The notes under the pieces are model-generated. The model saw only the letters and a program-made list of their open reading frames with translations, searched no databases and was not told the origin of the DNA. This document shows positions 12,601 through 18,570 of a DNA stretch of 31,037 nucleotides, one piece after another. Position numbers and translations under genes: made by a program. Numbering within the stretch: position 1 is the stretch's first letter; each line of letters opens with the position of its first letter. The stretch covers positions 306,825 to 337,861 of the forward strand of contig NW_003119426.1 of assembly GCF_000003605.2 (NCBI RefSeq), read 5' to 3'. Origin of the DNA: Saccoglossus kowalevskii (lineage: Eukaryota; Hemichordata; Enteropneusta; Harrimaniidae).

Positions 12601-14283
12601 TTATATTTCATTAGAATGGTACAGTGTCAATGCATTATTATATGTATATACATGTATGTAACCTTACTTTTTGCACAGAGTGATACAAGGCGTTTACAGG
12701 CGAGTCCAGCATTGAAGACACAAATACATTAGTATGCATATTATCAGGGTTTATCACGTCTGGTTGTAATTTGAAAAATACCAACATTTTCTCTCTTGCA
12801 TCACTCGGCACCACCTGAAATAAAAATAATGTTATTGTGTAGAAGAATACATTACTGATTCAAATTTGCATAATACAGATTCTCAAAAAAGATGATATTT
12901 GACATTTGATTTTCTGTAAGCTATGTTTATTTTATTTATTGATATGACTTCACTACAAATGTTAAAATGAGGTTGCTGGTTTTTAGCTAAACTGGGGTGT
13001 TGCTGATTTTGCAATAAAGTGATTAAATGCCATATTAAAAGTCGAAAAACAATAATTCAAGACGTAGATGACTTCCAGGAGAACATGTGCCACAGTGTTC
13101 ATGAGATGTTACACTTAATTTCCTACGTTGAGCTCTAGAGGGCGTCATGCAAATACTTCCCATTCATACATGTAGTTATGCGTACATGTAGTTGATTTAG
13201 TTTTCATATAAAAAAGCATGTAATTTCTCTAAATTAAACATTGCATTGGGCAATTCCAGTTTATATCTNNNNNNNNNNNNNNNNNNNNNNNNNNNNNNNN
13301 NNNNNNNNNNNNNNNNNNTTTTATTTAGTAGCCATAACTGCCTGGATTTCCAGGAATTTTTTTTTCATACTCGTCTGGATTTCCAGATTCTGTTTCTTCA
13401 TATACAGTTGGAATTCCGGGGTATTTTCCCCATCATACAGTGCTGGAAATCCGACCACATCAAATCAACGGGGCGGGGGGGGGGGGGGGTGCGCAGATAT
13501 AAACTGGAATGGCCCATTGTGGTATATGAAAACTGCTTCTAAATTGCTAATTCATAAATATTATTTGACAGTTTTACTCACTAAATGATTAACAGAGAGG
13601 GAAAAAGTCAATATAATGTTGGCTAATACTAGAAGGATTGAATTTGACAAAACATGTAAAAAAAAAAGCACAAGTAGCATTCTATCATTAAAAGAAAAGA
13701 TGGTGTTTTAAGGATGGATATGGTATGATACTTTTGACCCATGAATCTCCTAAAACTTTGCTAAATTATTATATTTGTAAGTTTAAAGAAAACTGGGGTA
13801 CTCTTTAACTAATTTTTGAATTAATAATCCTGATTGTATGATTTTTAAAAAGGGGCTCAATGCTATAGAGGAATCACAAATTCATTATTTGCAGAAAACA
13901 AGTTTGGGTTTTTATTTGCTCTTTATTATTTGATGGTGCCTTTCACTAGACAAAATTTCAAAAATTAGTAATAATTTTAAATTTGTCCTTGTCCTCATGA
14001 GGACAGTTGTTGAGCAGCACATCAAATCAGCTGATACGATGGATTAACTATAGACATTTACAGATTAATACAGAATGCATACCTTATTGAGAAGTTGAAG
14101 TCTTCTAGTTCCTCCATGAGTTTCCAGTCGGACAGACAGAACGCCACAGTTACCATCATCCAAAAAATTATTTAACTCTTCTGAGTCAAATGACTGCGAT
14201 ATTGTAGAGTCAGAAGACTGAATACCAAAATAATTGCCGATTGTTGTCAGGATAAACTCCTTCCTAGAGTCCCCGGCAGGCAT
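413..14283 (-). CDS. DYNC2H1: Dynein-2 heavy chain, N-terminal tail (16 exons, 3'-incomplete in window)
   Basis: This gene encodes the heavy chain of cytoplasmic dynein-2, the retrograde intraflagellar-transport motor of cilia. Sixteen exons join in one frame of 981 codons without a stop; every junction is GT-AG and all phases agree. The order of conserved blocks matches human DYNC2H1 as I recall it: NNFLDDGN, EKMLVFFKL, WSRNFDPKLQ, LLSELEAGLG, GLNPLQYNPYTQPLWKAAV, RLVTLLREVRQL, QITWDNPEELEAY, IDLLRQQGKW, KALEHQYQMGLEALNENLPE, VQKLFD. Only the tail (DHC_N1 region, dimerisation and light/intermediate-chain binding) is present; linker, AAA ring, stalk and stop lie beyond the left edge. The start at 14283 places RKEFILTTIGNYFG where human has RKLFIFTTTQNYFG. 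The gene is divergent from DCUN1D4/5. Several introns carry MITEs, but none interrupts an exon. Confidence 0.96.
1322..1449 (-). CDS. DYNC2H1: DYNC2H1 coding exon 15 (residues 858-899, plus 2 nt)
   Basis: 128 bp, acceptor TTATTTCAG, donor GTATGT, ends in phase 2. The peptide DWVVLGALDLDQVIDEHLHT and VPDWERNFKSLKARGRDAEK corresponds to human EWIVIGQVDMEALVEKHLFT and VHDWEKNFKALKIKGKEVER. Confidence 0.95.
1812..1827. repeat. G16 mononucleotide run
   Basis: Sixteen consecutive G on the plus strand in DYNC2H1 intron 14. Such tracts can form G-quadruplexes and are prone to sequencing error. Confidence 0.9.
2166..2394 (-). CDS. DYNC2H1: DYNC2H1 coding exon 14 (residues 781-857)
   Basis: 229 bp, acceptor TTTCAG, donor GTAAGT, phase 2 to 0. 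The peptide RLQFRPPLEEIRAKYFREMK, IPNHFKGVGDGG, FSIMIERNAAGF, KAEDLFRRLSAV matches human RLQFRPPFEEIRAKYYREMK and FSIMIDRNASGF. Confidence 0.96.
3013..3152 (-). CDS. DYNC2H1: DYNC2H1 coding exon 13 (residues 735-780, plus 2 nt)
   Basis: 140 bp. The acceptor TTATTAAG has a poor pyrimidine tract; the donor is GTATGG; ends in phase 2. The peptide contains KALEHQYQMGLEALNENLPE, identical to the human protein as I recall it and the strongest single identification in the window. Confidence 0.95.
3819..3917 (-). CDS. DYNC2H1: DYNC2H1 coding exon 12 (residues 702-734)
   Basis: The shortest exon, 99 bp, acceptor CTTGCAG, donor GTAATG, phase 0 at both ends. The peptide VVTMMGIDLLRQQGKWKEGL matches human VVVLMNIDLLRQQQRWKDGL. 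Confidence 0.94.
4358..4615 (-). CDS. DYNC2H1: DYNC2H1 coding exon 11 (residues 616-701)
   Basis: 258 bp, acceptor TTTAG, donor GTAAGT, phase 0 at both ends. The peptide includes VAHFYNTIDQQMIPSQQAMM, LDSALAFEKIIKNPKPG, VQITWDNPEELEAYISKLQA and ENRRLRKCHNIVCDK, collinear with the human tail. Confidence 0.96.
5180..5375 (-). CDS. DYNC2H1: DYNC2H1 coding exon 10 (residues 550-615)
   Basis: 196 bp, acceptor TTCCCAG, donor GTAAAT, phase 2 to 0. The peptide runs SGKLMELDHKDGKLKVHYSE, RLVTLLREVRQLQAMGFPVP, AQKFYRHGVILKQ, strongly matching human MELDSNDGLLKVHYSDRLV and the following residues. Confidence 0.96.
5465..5671 (+). mobile_element. TA-flanked MITE, family 1, copy 2
   Basis: 207 bp, TA|CTGTAAA to TTTTACAG|TA, in DYNC2H1 intron 9. 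Same orientation as copy 1 and close to it in sequence throughout. This is the best-preserved copy, with all four CACTGGGTTT-type arms visible. A different MITE begins 48 bp further on. Confidence 0.8.
5719..5926. mobile_element. TA-flanked MITE, family 2
   Basis: 208 bp with 19-bp terminal inverted repeats differing at one position (CTGTAGAATACTTTATTTT), flanked by TA on both sides. The interior repeats CAGCGAAAATAAA-like arms, similar in layout but not sequence to family 1. In DYNC2H1 intron 9. Confidence 0.75.
6525..6744. mobile_element. TTAA-type element, copy A
   Basis: About 220 bp with inverted ends CCTTTTCACTACCAG and CTGGTGGTGAAACGG, the right end abutting TTAA. Its left arm (GACAAAATAGTCCTGTTT) is the reverse complement of the right arm of copy B. 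The TTAA flank suggests a piggyBac-type MITE; this is inferred. Confidence 0.55.
6822..6997 (-). CDS. DYNC2H1: DYNC2H1 coding exon 9 (residues 492-549, plus 2 nt)
   Basis: 176 bp, acceptor TTTGCTAG, donor GTACTA (weak), ends in phase 2. The peptide VEDTSKTAEALLGDLSGF, LLDELQQWRQDQFENWSQDM aligns with human VDDTIKIAEALLSDLPGF and EQEQFDDWSRDI. Confidence 0.93.
7227..7459. mobile_element. TA-flanked MITE, family 3
   Basis: 233 bp with 12-bp terminal inverted repeats (CTGTAAAACATG against CTGTAAAACGTG), flanked by TA. The interior has repeated TAGCGAA words. The apparent 123-codon minus-strand frame over it is a by-product. In DYNC2H1 intron 8. Confidence 0.65.
7586..7733 (-). CDS. DYNC2H1: DYNC2H1 coding exon 8 (residues 442-491)
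   Basis: 148 bp, acceptor TATTACAG, donor GTAATT, phase 2 to 0. The peptide ETLLGQLQVYIKTIRDDF and KNLPEVVNNIVWVRQLEAK matches human ETLLARLVDSIKDFRLDF and KNLSEVVNSIVWVRQLELK. Confidence 0.95.
7954..8151 (+). mobile_element. TA-flanked MITE, family 1, copy 3
   Basis: 198 bp in DYNC2H1 intron 7, same orientation as copies 1 and 2. The left end is TA|CTGTAAT and the right end TTTTATAG|TA, both slightly decayed. Confidence 0.78.
8374..8524 (-). CDS. DYNC2H1: DYNC2H1 coding exon 7 (residues 392-441, plus 2 nt)
   Basis: 151 bp, acceptor TTTCTAG, donor GTGAGT. The peptide includes PAEQRIAGKL, QLLREFQRYKELVKRPNIS and KELVAER. Phase 1 in, phase 2 out. It corresponds to human PAEQKIAGKL and KYKELVKRPTIS. 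Confidence 0.95.
8989..9160 (-). CDS. DYNC2H1: DYNC2H1 coding exon 6 (residues 335-391, plus 1 nt)
   Basis: 172 bp, acceptor GTGTAG, donor GTAAGT, ends in phase 1. The peptide includes LRTVHEQLV and FAPFAGLNPLQYNPYTQPLW followed by KAAVAQYER, one of the best matches to vertebrate DYNC2H1 in the window. Confidence 0.96.
9627..9859 (-). CDS. DYNC2H1: DYNC2H1 coding exon 5 (residues 257-334)
   Basis: 233 bp, acceptor AATCAG, ends in phase 0 at GAAGAG before donor GTTTGT (a weaker but acceptable GT site). The peptide contains GGSLGRFVQRRLSTFDIW, GISICERWVMACDTLT and ending LGARLEE, collinear with human GGSFGRFVQKKLGTLNLW and LGKRLEE. Confidence 0.95.
9918..10154. mobile_element. TTAA-type element, copy B (opposite orientation)
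   Basis: About 237 bp in DYNC2H1 intron 4. The ends are CAACCTTTTCAACACCAG and CTGGTGGTGAAAAGGTTAA. It is related to copy A end to end but reversed. The left TTAA is degraded to TCAA. Confidence 0.55.
10577..10840 (-). CDS. DYNC2H1: DYNC2H1 coding exon 4 (residues 169-256)
   Basis: 264 bp entered in phase 1 and left in phase 1 (donor GTAAGT). The peptide runs GILTPLDEFQYW, ERAQHFQELF, LDALSLVEGLDLVESTQD, YPEARMKHLLEVF. The acceptor (TTATAAG) has a weak pyrimidine tract, but the phase and homology fix it. Confidence 0.95.
11375..11531 (-). CDS. DYNC2H1: DYNC2H1 coding exon 3 (residues 117-168, plus 1 nt)
   Basis: 157 bp, acceptor CATACAG, donor GTATAC, ends in phase 1. It carries the most conserved block of the early tail, WSRNFDPKLQ-LLSELEAGLG, preceded by FAPLLLENE. 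The end (KADDSLA) aligns with human KEDDTR just before GILTP. Confidence 0.96.
11882..12093 (-). mobile_element. TA-flanked MITE, family 1, copy 4 (inverted)
   Basis: 212 bp in DYNC2H1 intron 2, in the opposite orientation to copies 1-3, TA|CTGTAAAA to CTTTACAG|TA. The same four arms are present in reverse order. Confidence 0.78.
12668..12814 (-). CDS. DYNC2H1: DYNC2H1 coding exon 2 (residues 68-116)
   Basis: Acceptor TTTCAG and donor GTAAGG bound 147 bp (49 codons), phase 0 at both ends. The peptide includes EKMLVFFKLQPDVI and FVSSMLDSP, collinear with human KVLVFFKLRPEVI and LVSSMLESP. Confidence 0.95.
13269..13318. other. Assembly gap (50 N)
   Basis: Fifty N bases placed directly after the left TIR of the element above, probably a scaffold gap of nominal length. 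It falls in an intron, so no coding sequence is lost. Confidence 0.98.
13475..13489. repeat. G15 mononucleotide run
   Basis: Fifteen G at the right side of the gapped TIR element, just before the right TIR. It may have helped cause the assembly gap. Confidence 0.9.
14083..14283 (-). CDS. DYNC2H1: DYNC2H1 coding exon 1 (residues 1-67)
   Basis: The exon begins MPAGDSRKEFILTTIGNYFG and contains the conserved LNNFLDDGN block. It ends AATAAG followed by donor GTATGC, phase 0. A strong acceptor (pyrimidine-rich, TTCTCTCAG) at 14307-14308 puts 23 nt of 5' UTR in the same exon, so the mRNA exon is 14083-14306. The frame stays open to an ATG at 14403, but that segment would be intronic and has no match in the family. 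Confidence 0.88.
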
Positions 14284-14306
14284 GTTGCCGGCGTGGTGTT
14301 CACACC
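14284..14306 (-). other. DYNC2H1: DYNC2H1 5' UTR part of exon 2 (after leader intron)
   Basis: These 23 nt lie between a strong minus-strand acceptor (TCTATTCTCTCAG) and the chosen ATG. If joined to the upstream exon ending at 15223, an in-frame TGA lies upstream of the ATG, so 14283 would be the first usable start in that frame. Confidence 0.6.
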
Positions 14307-15084
14307 CTGAGAGAATAGACCAAAGCGACAAAAGTGACATGAAACATGAAAATAATTTTGCAATGGTTTTCCTTAATCTGGCAATAAACTGGTTGTCTGC
14401 CATGATTTGTTTTACACAATGAGCAATGTTCTATTTTTTGTTTTGTTTTGTTTTCTTCCTCACATTCTATCATTTTATCACAAGTTTTGCACTTTTTGTT
14501 TCATAATCTTGGAGTTCATATATTTCTTTCATAAATTTATGATTTAAAATTCCCAAATTAAAAGGTATAAGTGAACATAAAATAGCACATCAAAGTAATG
14601 CGATTGTAAGTCAGAGAGTCAGTCTGTAACAGTAACTATTGTCGTGTCATTGTCTGCTCGTTGGCATTTAAATTAAGTAGTGTCTTTCTATAGGCACAAA
14701 TACAGGAATGTAAAATCAAGCACAAAATAACATAAAGCAAAAAGTGTCGAAGCTGGTTGACTCATGACCATTCATCACGAACATCAGGCTAGATCCCAGA
14801 TGAGAATGTCTGTTGGAAGTTTTGGTATATATCGAGACTTTATTAATTAAATATTGGAATATTAGCACCGAGAAGATCGCCCATGCAGGAGAAATGGTTT
14901 AATAATAATAATATCAGTCATTGTATGAAATGGTTTATGAATTTGTTATGAATTTCAACAACAATTTCCTTCCACGAACGTTACTGTTATATAAAAGTGT
15001 AAAGAGTAAAAAATTATTCTCAAGTTCATCTTCGAATAATGTGTCGTTGGTTGCCCCTTGTTTATGAAAAATTAAATGTTTAAC

Positions 15085-15098
15085 ATTTCCATGACAAC
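15085..15098. promoter_or_regulatory. RFX X-box match
   Basis: The sequence ATTTCCATGACAAC fits the ciliary X-box pattern RTHNYYATRRNAAC at every position; on the minus strand it reads GTTGTCATGGAAAT. RFX factors drive ciliary and IFT genes through such sites. It lies about 125 bp inside the proposed leader intron of DYNC2H1, near the promoter. The motif match is direct; function is inferred. Confidence 0.55.
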
Positions 15099-15222
15099 GG
15101 ATGTATTATCAGGTGTGAGACAAAATGCCGTCCCGTTCTGTCGGACACACTTTTGAAATCATCTCGAAATACAGGCACAAAATGTTGTGAAAACGATTTC
15201 GACGATTCGGTTTTGCCCTTAC

Positions 15223-15400
15223 CTCTATTATTTCAAAGTCCACAGTGAAAACTCTGCAAATTATGTCCAAATTGCGTTGTAAACCGTGAGACTTGCCAAA
15301 TCTCTATGGTTATCATGCACGAATTTGATAACAACCCGGCTTTCCTATTTTGACCTGAGGAATGTCTGGTCAATGCCCTCGAGATCTGTAAGGAGCTGAT
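15223..15400 (-). other. DYNC2H1: Probable non-coding first exon of DYNC2H1
   Basis: Position 15223 on the minus strand ends AATAGAG followed by GTAAGG, a consensus donor. The only good acceptor downstream before the start codon is at 14307. The transcription start is not defined by sequence; I place it loosely next to the CCAAT and E-box cluster around 15.4 kb. The resulting leader intron is about 0.9 kb. Inferred from splice signals only. Confidence 0.45.
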
Positions 15401-15515
15401 TGATTGGGTGGCGTTATGCACGTGACACGCACGTGAAAATAAAAACCAATCATAGAAGTTCTTACAAATCAACTCTGTTTACGTTTTGCGCATGTGCTAG
15501 GTCAATATGGCGGAT
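15400..15515. promoter_or_regulatory. Likely bidirectional TATA-less promoter
   Basis: The interval between the two divergent genes is richer in CpG than its surroundings and has no TATA box. It contains an inverted CCAAT box (15403-15407), two CACGTG E-boxes (15419-15424 and 15430-15435), a CCAAT box (15446-15450), an NRF1-like TGCGCATGTGC (15487-15497) and a YY1-like CAATATGGCGG (15503-15513). A third CCAAT, inverted, is at 15560-15564. These are typical of bidirectional housekeeping promoters. Confidence 0.6.
15419..15435. promoter_or_regulatory. Paired CACGTG E-boxes, 11 bp apart
   Basis: Two perfect palindromic CACGTG hexamers start 11 bp apart, about one helical turn, with TCACGTG/CACGTGA-type flanks suited to bHLH-ZIP factors (USF, TFE/MITF, MYC class). 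They lie between two CCAAT boxes in the shared promoter. Which factor binds is unknown. Confidence 0.5.
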
Positions 15516-15594
15516 CTTTTGACGAAATTGTAAAAGTTTGTCGATTCGGCAGATTTTTTATTGGTCACAGTTATTTCCTATCCTTCGTTTTTAT
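15500..15594 (+). other. Possible non-coding first exon of DCUN1D4/5
   Basis: The segment starts near the YY1-like site, which usually lies just downstream of a start site and is oriented for the plus strand, and ends at a GTAAGT donor after 15594. Read into the next exon, the frame is closed by a TGA near 15519 with no ATG after it, so this would be untranslated. The exact start is unknown. Confidence 0.35.
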
Positions 15595-16342
15595 GTAAGT
15601 AGTGTTTAAACCAAATGGGAGCATTTTTGAACCGGAGTAGTGTTTTTCTTGAATGAAATCGATGGATTTGACGGCCTTCTTCCGATGCCGATAACCGACG
15701 CCATTTGTCCATTTGATTTAGAATGGAAATAGATTTTCTGTTGACATGCATTCAATTGTGAAAAATGGGGTGATACTTGTAGATATGGACAATGTCGTAG
15801 TCGTTCATTTGCTCTCATAATTAGTACAGTCATCAGTAATGGTCTTTTGCTAAATATGCAATTTATAAACCGACCATTCGTTGAAAATGTTTCTGTCAAG
15901 CTTGCGAGCAGCCAACGCATTGTTCGCACGAGCGATGTGATCGACGCGACATGCGCCATAGTTCACCCGAGTCTCTCCGCCTCGCCAATGTTGATCGCAT
16001 GTCATGTTATCGAGTACGTGCGGTGACCACCGTCTACATGGGTTGTTTGCCATAAGGTATTCTTCAAATTTTTCACTCCTACGTCAGTATGTACACTTTT
16101 GGCAATACAACAGGCTGCCAAACAAAAGCCTATTCGGTTGTATCAAGGCTGTTGTATGCATTATGAATTCAACGGGAATGTCATCATGACATTGACATCT
16201 TTACATCTGTGAAGGGTGTGTGTAATTGCCATTTATCGTGGTAATGAAGAAGTTTAACGCCGAAATATGAATGATTTTTCTCTCCTAGTGTTGAATTTCG
16301 TTTGCTGACGCACCGATCGCCTTAATTTCATAATTTTTGTAG

Positions 16343-16405
16343 GTACGTGTATCTGCCATCCTGGATCGACCGTACCAGCCTCTCTATTGCTCATTCACAC
16401 ATCTG
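16343..16405 (+). other. Candidate upstream exon of DCUN1D4/5 (63 nt)
   Basis: 63 nt bounded by acceptor TTTTTGTAG and donor GTAAGA. It is exactly 21 codons and, joined to the exon at 18422, keeps an open frame of 45 codons ahead of the MPPRRKRK start, but contains no ATG. It is either 5' UTR or the tail of an alternative coding start exon that I could not find. Confidence 0.45.
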
Positions 16406-17808
16406 GTAAGAATATGATTTTTTATTTATTTTTGATTGCTAATTGTTGTTAATTAACCTGAGATCATAATGTTTAATTGAACTTAAACTACAGTCAATGG
16501 CAGTAGTGGAAAAAGAAATGGACAGAGTATTATTCATAATGTAGTAGATTTGTTGGGGTCACATGTTAATCAAAATAAACATTTTATAAAAATTTTAAAT
16601 AATTAATTAAATCACACTGTCAAGTATGAAATAATGTTAGAACATCTTTAGATAACTGCCAGTCATGCACATTTGACTTGAGATTAAATCATTGGTCACA
16701 GAAGATGATTTCAATGCAGCAACTCCACTATTCTGACATCACTGGTAAAAATGTGAAACAAAATCAAAAAATCACTGTGACTTGTGTTTCTCATTTTCTA
16801 TTCTACATTTTTCAAGAAACAAAATGGTGGTACATGTTGTATCCCATTTTAGTTTCTTCACAGTACTTGTTTGAGGTTTTATTTACGTAGCAGTCACATG
16901 ACCACATGAAAGTTGCATCTTACATTTTTGATTAGTTTGAATTATAAGCTTTCATAATATATATAGTTTGATATGGTTTAAAACAATTCTTCTATAAAAA
17001 TAATAAGTATGAATTTTACTTCCTGAAAACAAAAGTGCCCTATATAAACAAAATTGCAGACAGGAAACATGAATACAGCCTAGGAATAGCTTTCAACAAA
17101 ATGTTTGAAGCTGAATCAGTGAATTTGTTTTTCCATTAACATTAGGTCAAACAAAATATATTATGTGTTTCCAGTTATTACATGTGAATACCTCCCTTCC
17201 CCCAAAATTATGAATCACTTTCCATTGTATTCATGAAAAGCACATGAAACCTGGTAAGCAATATTTTGTGGTCGTCTCCATAAGTACCTATCAGCCGGAT
17301 GTTTATGGCAATGGCCCTTCCCCAGTAAAAGTGAAACATAAGAACGTGAAAACATCTTCAAAATAGTTTGGTTGGACATCTACAGCATACAATTTGACAG
17401 GAATTTCATAGTTCTTGACAATATACAGACTATCATTTTTGTTTGCAAAAAAAAAAATCATTTTGGGAGGAGGGGTGGCACCTGTTTTGAATGACCATGT
17501 GTCAGCATTATTGATGAATGTCCATGCTCCCCATCTGTAATATTCATAGACATTATGTGATATCATGCAGACAGTTCGCAGTTATAAACATAATAATGTT
17601 ACAGAAAAATGTAAATATCACATTCTTTAAATCAAAAGTTGCATATCAGAGATACATGCAGTTCCACGGTATGTTGATGATAGAAATACCTGTCACAAAT
17701 TTCGCTAACATTAGCAGTGTATAAATTTGCAAATGGAAAGTGCATTTATACTGAGAATAGTATGTGTTTAAAAGTAATCCATATCCTACTAACAAACACT
17801 GCAGGGCT

Positions 17809-17890
17809 TAATTTATTTACCTGGTTTTATTTTCACTTATTGCAATGTTAGCTACATGTAAATGCACTAAATTAAAACCCTGTTAATATT
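17809..17890. mobile_element. Degenerate half copy of MITE family 1
   Basis: An eroded version of the first hairpin: CCTGGTTTTATTTTCACTTA, then GCACTAAATTAAAACCCTG. No terminal CTGTAAA is recognisable. It lies in the long DCUN1D4/5 upstream intron. Confidence 0.5.
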
Positions 17891-18167
17891 CTCAGTTAAC
17901 CAAAAAATATATTTTTTTCACTATTCTGTGAATGATGATACAGTTTGTAACAGAATGGCAGAGGGTTTGTTTACTGCATTCTTATTTGCATATCACAATA
18001 CTGTTACATGTAGCTATATTTGACTGTAAATTCCATAATATATTTTTTTTTTATCAAATCAATAAATAGTCATAACTATATTTTCATTATGTGCTATAGA
18101 ATAAAGAGCTCATCTTGTCATGCCTTTTACTTAGTGGTGTGAGTCAATATGAAGAAGGTTGGGGCAA

Positions 18168-18182
18168 GGGGGGGGGGGGGGG
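18168..18182. repeat. G15 mononucleotide run
   Basis: Fifteen G in the upstream intron of DCUN1D4/5, about 240 bp before the exon at 18422. Confidence 0.9.
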
Positions 18183-18493
18183 TCATACTGCCATGTCCTA
18201 TATGTTGTACTTTAAATGTACATGTATGATGAAATTATGGGTGATCATAAAGTTTGCTTGTATTGTTGCTTGGCATCATGAATATTGTGGTGGTCTAAAG
18301 GCGAGGGTGAGCATTTATCCACAATTTCTGTGGGATGAGCAAGTTTTAGACAGATGTGAGTATGTTGTGTGTGCGAGTTTCACATTTTACCAAATTTAAA
18401 ATGTTTTTTTTTTCCTCCTAGAACATTGGGACAGGTGTGAAGACAGAGCCGTCTTATTCCTCAGCTGAAATTCTTTCGCCCCTAGCAGCCAGT

Positions 18494-18570
18494 ATGCCTC
18501 CTAGAAGAAAAAGAAAACCTTCAGAAGAGCAAAATACAGTTATATCTAAAAAGAGTAGAAGAGACACAAG
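18494..18570 (+). CDS. DCUN1D4: DCUN1D4/5 coding exon 1 (residues 1-25, plus 2 nt)
   Basis: The mRNA exon is 18422-18570 (acceptor CTCCTAG, donor GTAATG). ATG at 18494 starts [13 protein letters not shown], matching human DCUN1D4 MPPRKKRRPASGDD. The same frame is open back to 18422 (24 codons, no ATG). Human DCUN1D4 also has residues before MPPR in its long isoform, so an upstream start cannot be excluded. Confidence 0.85.

Larger units (their letters stand above)
13249..13514. mobile_element. Element with 20-bp TIRs and 5-bp target duplication, gap inside
   Basis: The left end GGCAATTCCAGTTTATATCT and the right end are inverted copies with 19 of 20 positions equal. CATTG flanks both (13244-13248, 13515-13519), consistent with a 5-bp target-site duplication. 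The interior repeats TGGAAATCC/GGATTTCCA words at roughly 35-40 bp and ends in a G-run. The assembly gap abuts the left TIR. Superfamily not recognised. In DYNC2H1 intron 1. Confidence 0.6.

Noticed and set aside
13241-13588. Open frames running across the N gap
   Set aside because: They depend on unknown bases and cover a TIR element with a G-run.
14284-14403. Upstream in-frame start giving a 40-residue hydrophobic extension of DYNC2H1
   Set aside because: A strong acceptor at 14307 and homology beginning at RKEFILTT favour the start at 14283; the extension has no counterpart in the family.
15606-16053. Two overlapping minus-strand open frames beside the promoter
   Set aside because: They lie in the DCUN1D4/5 leader region, with no domain similarity and no splice link to DYNC2H1.
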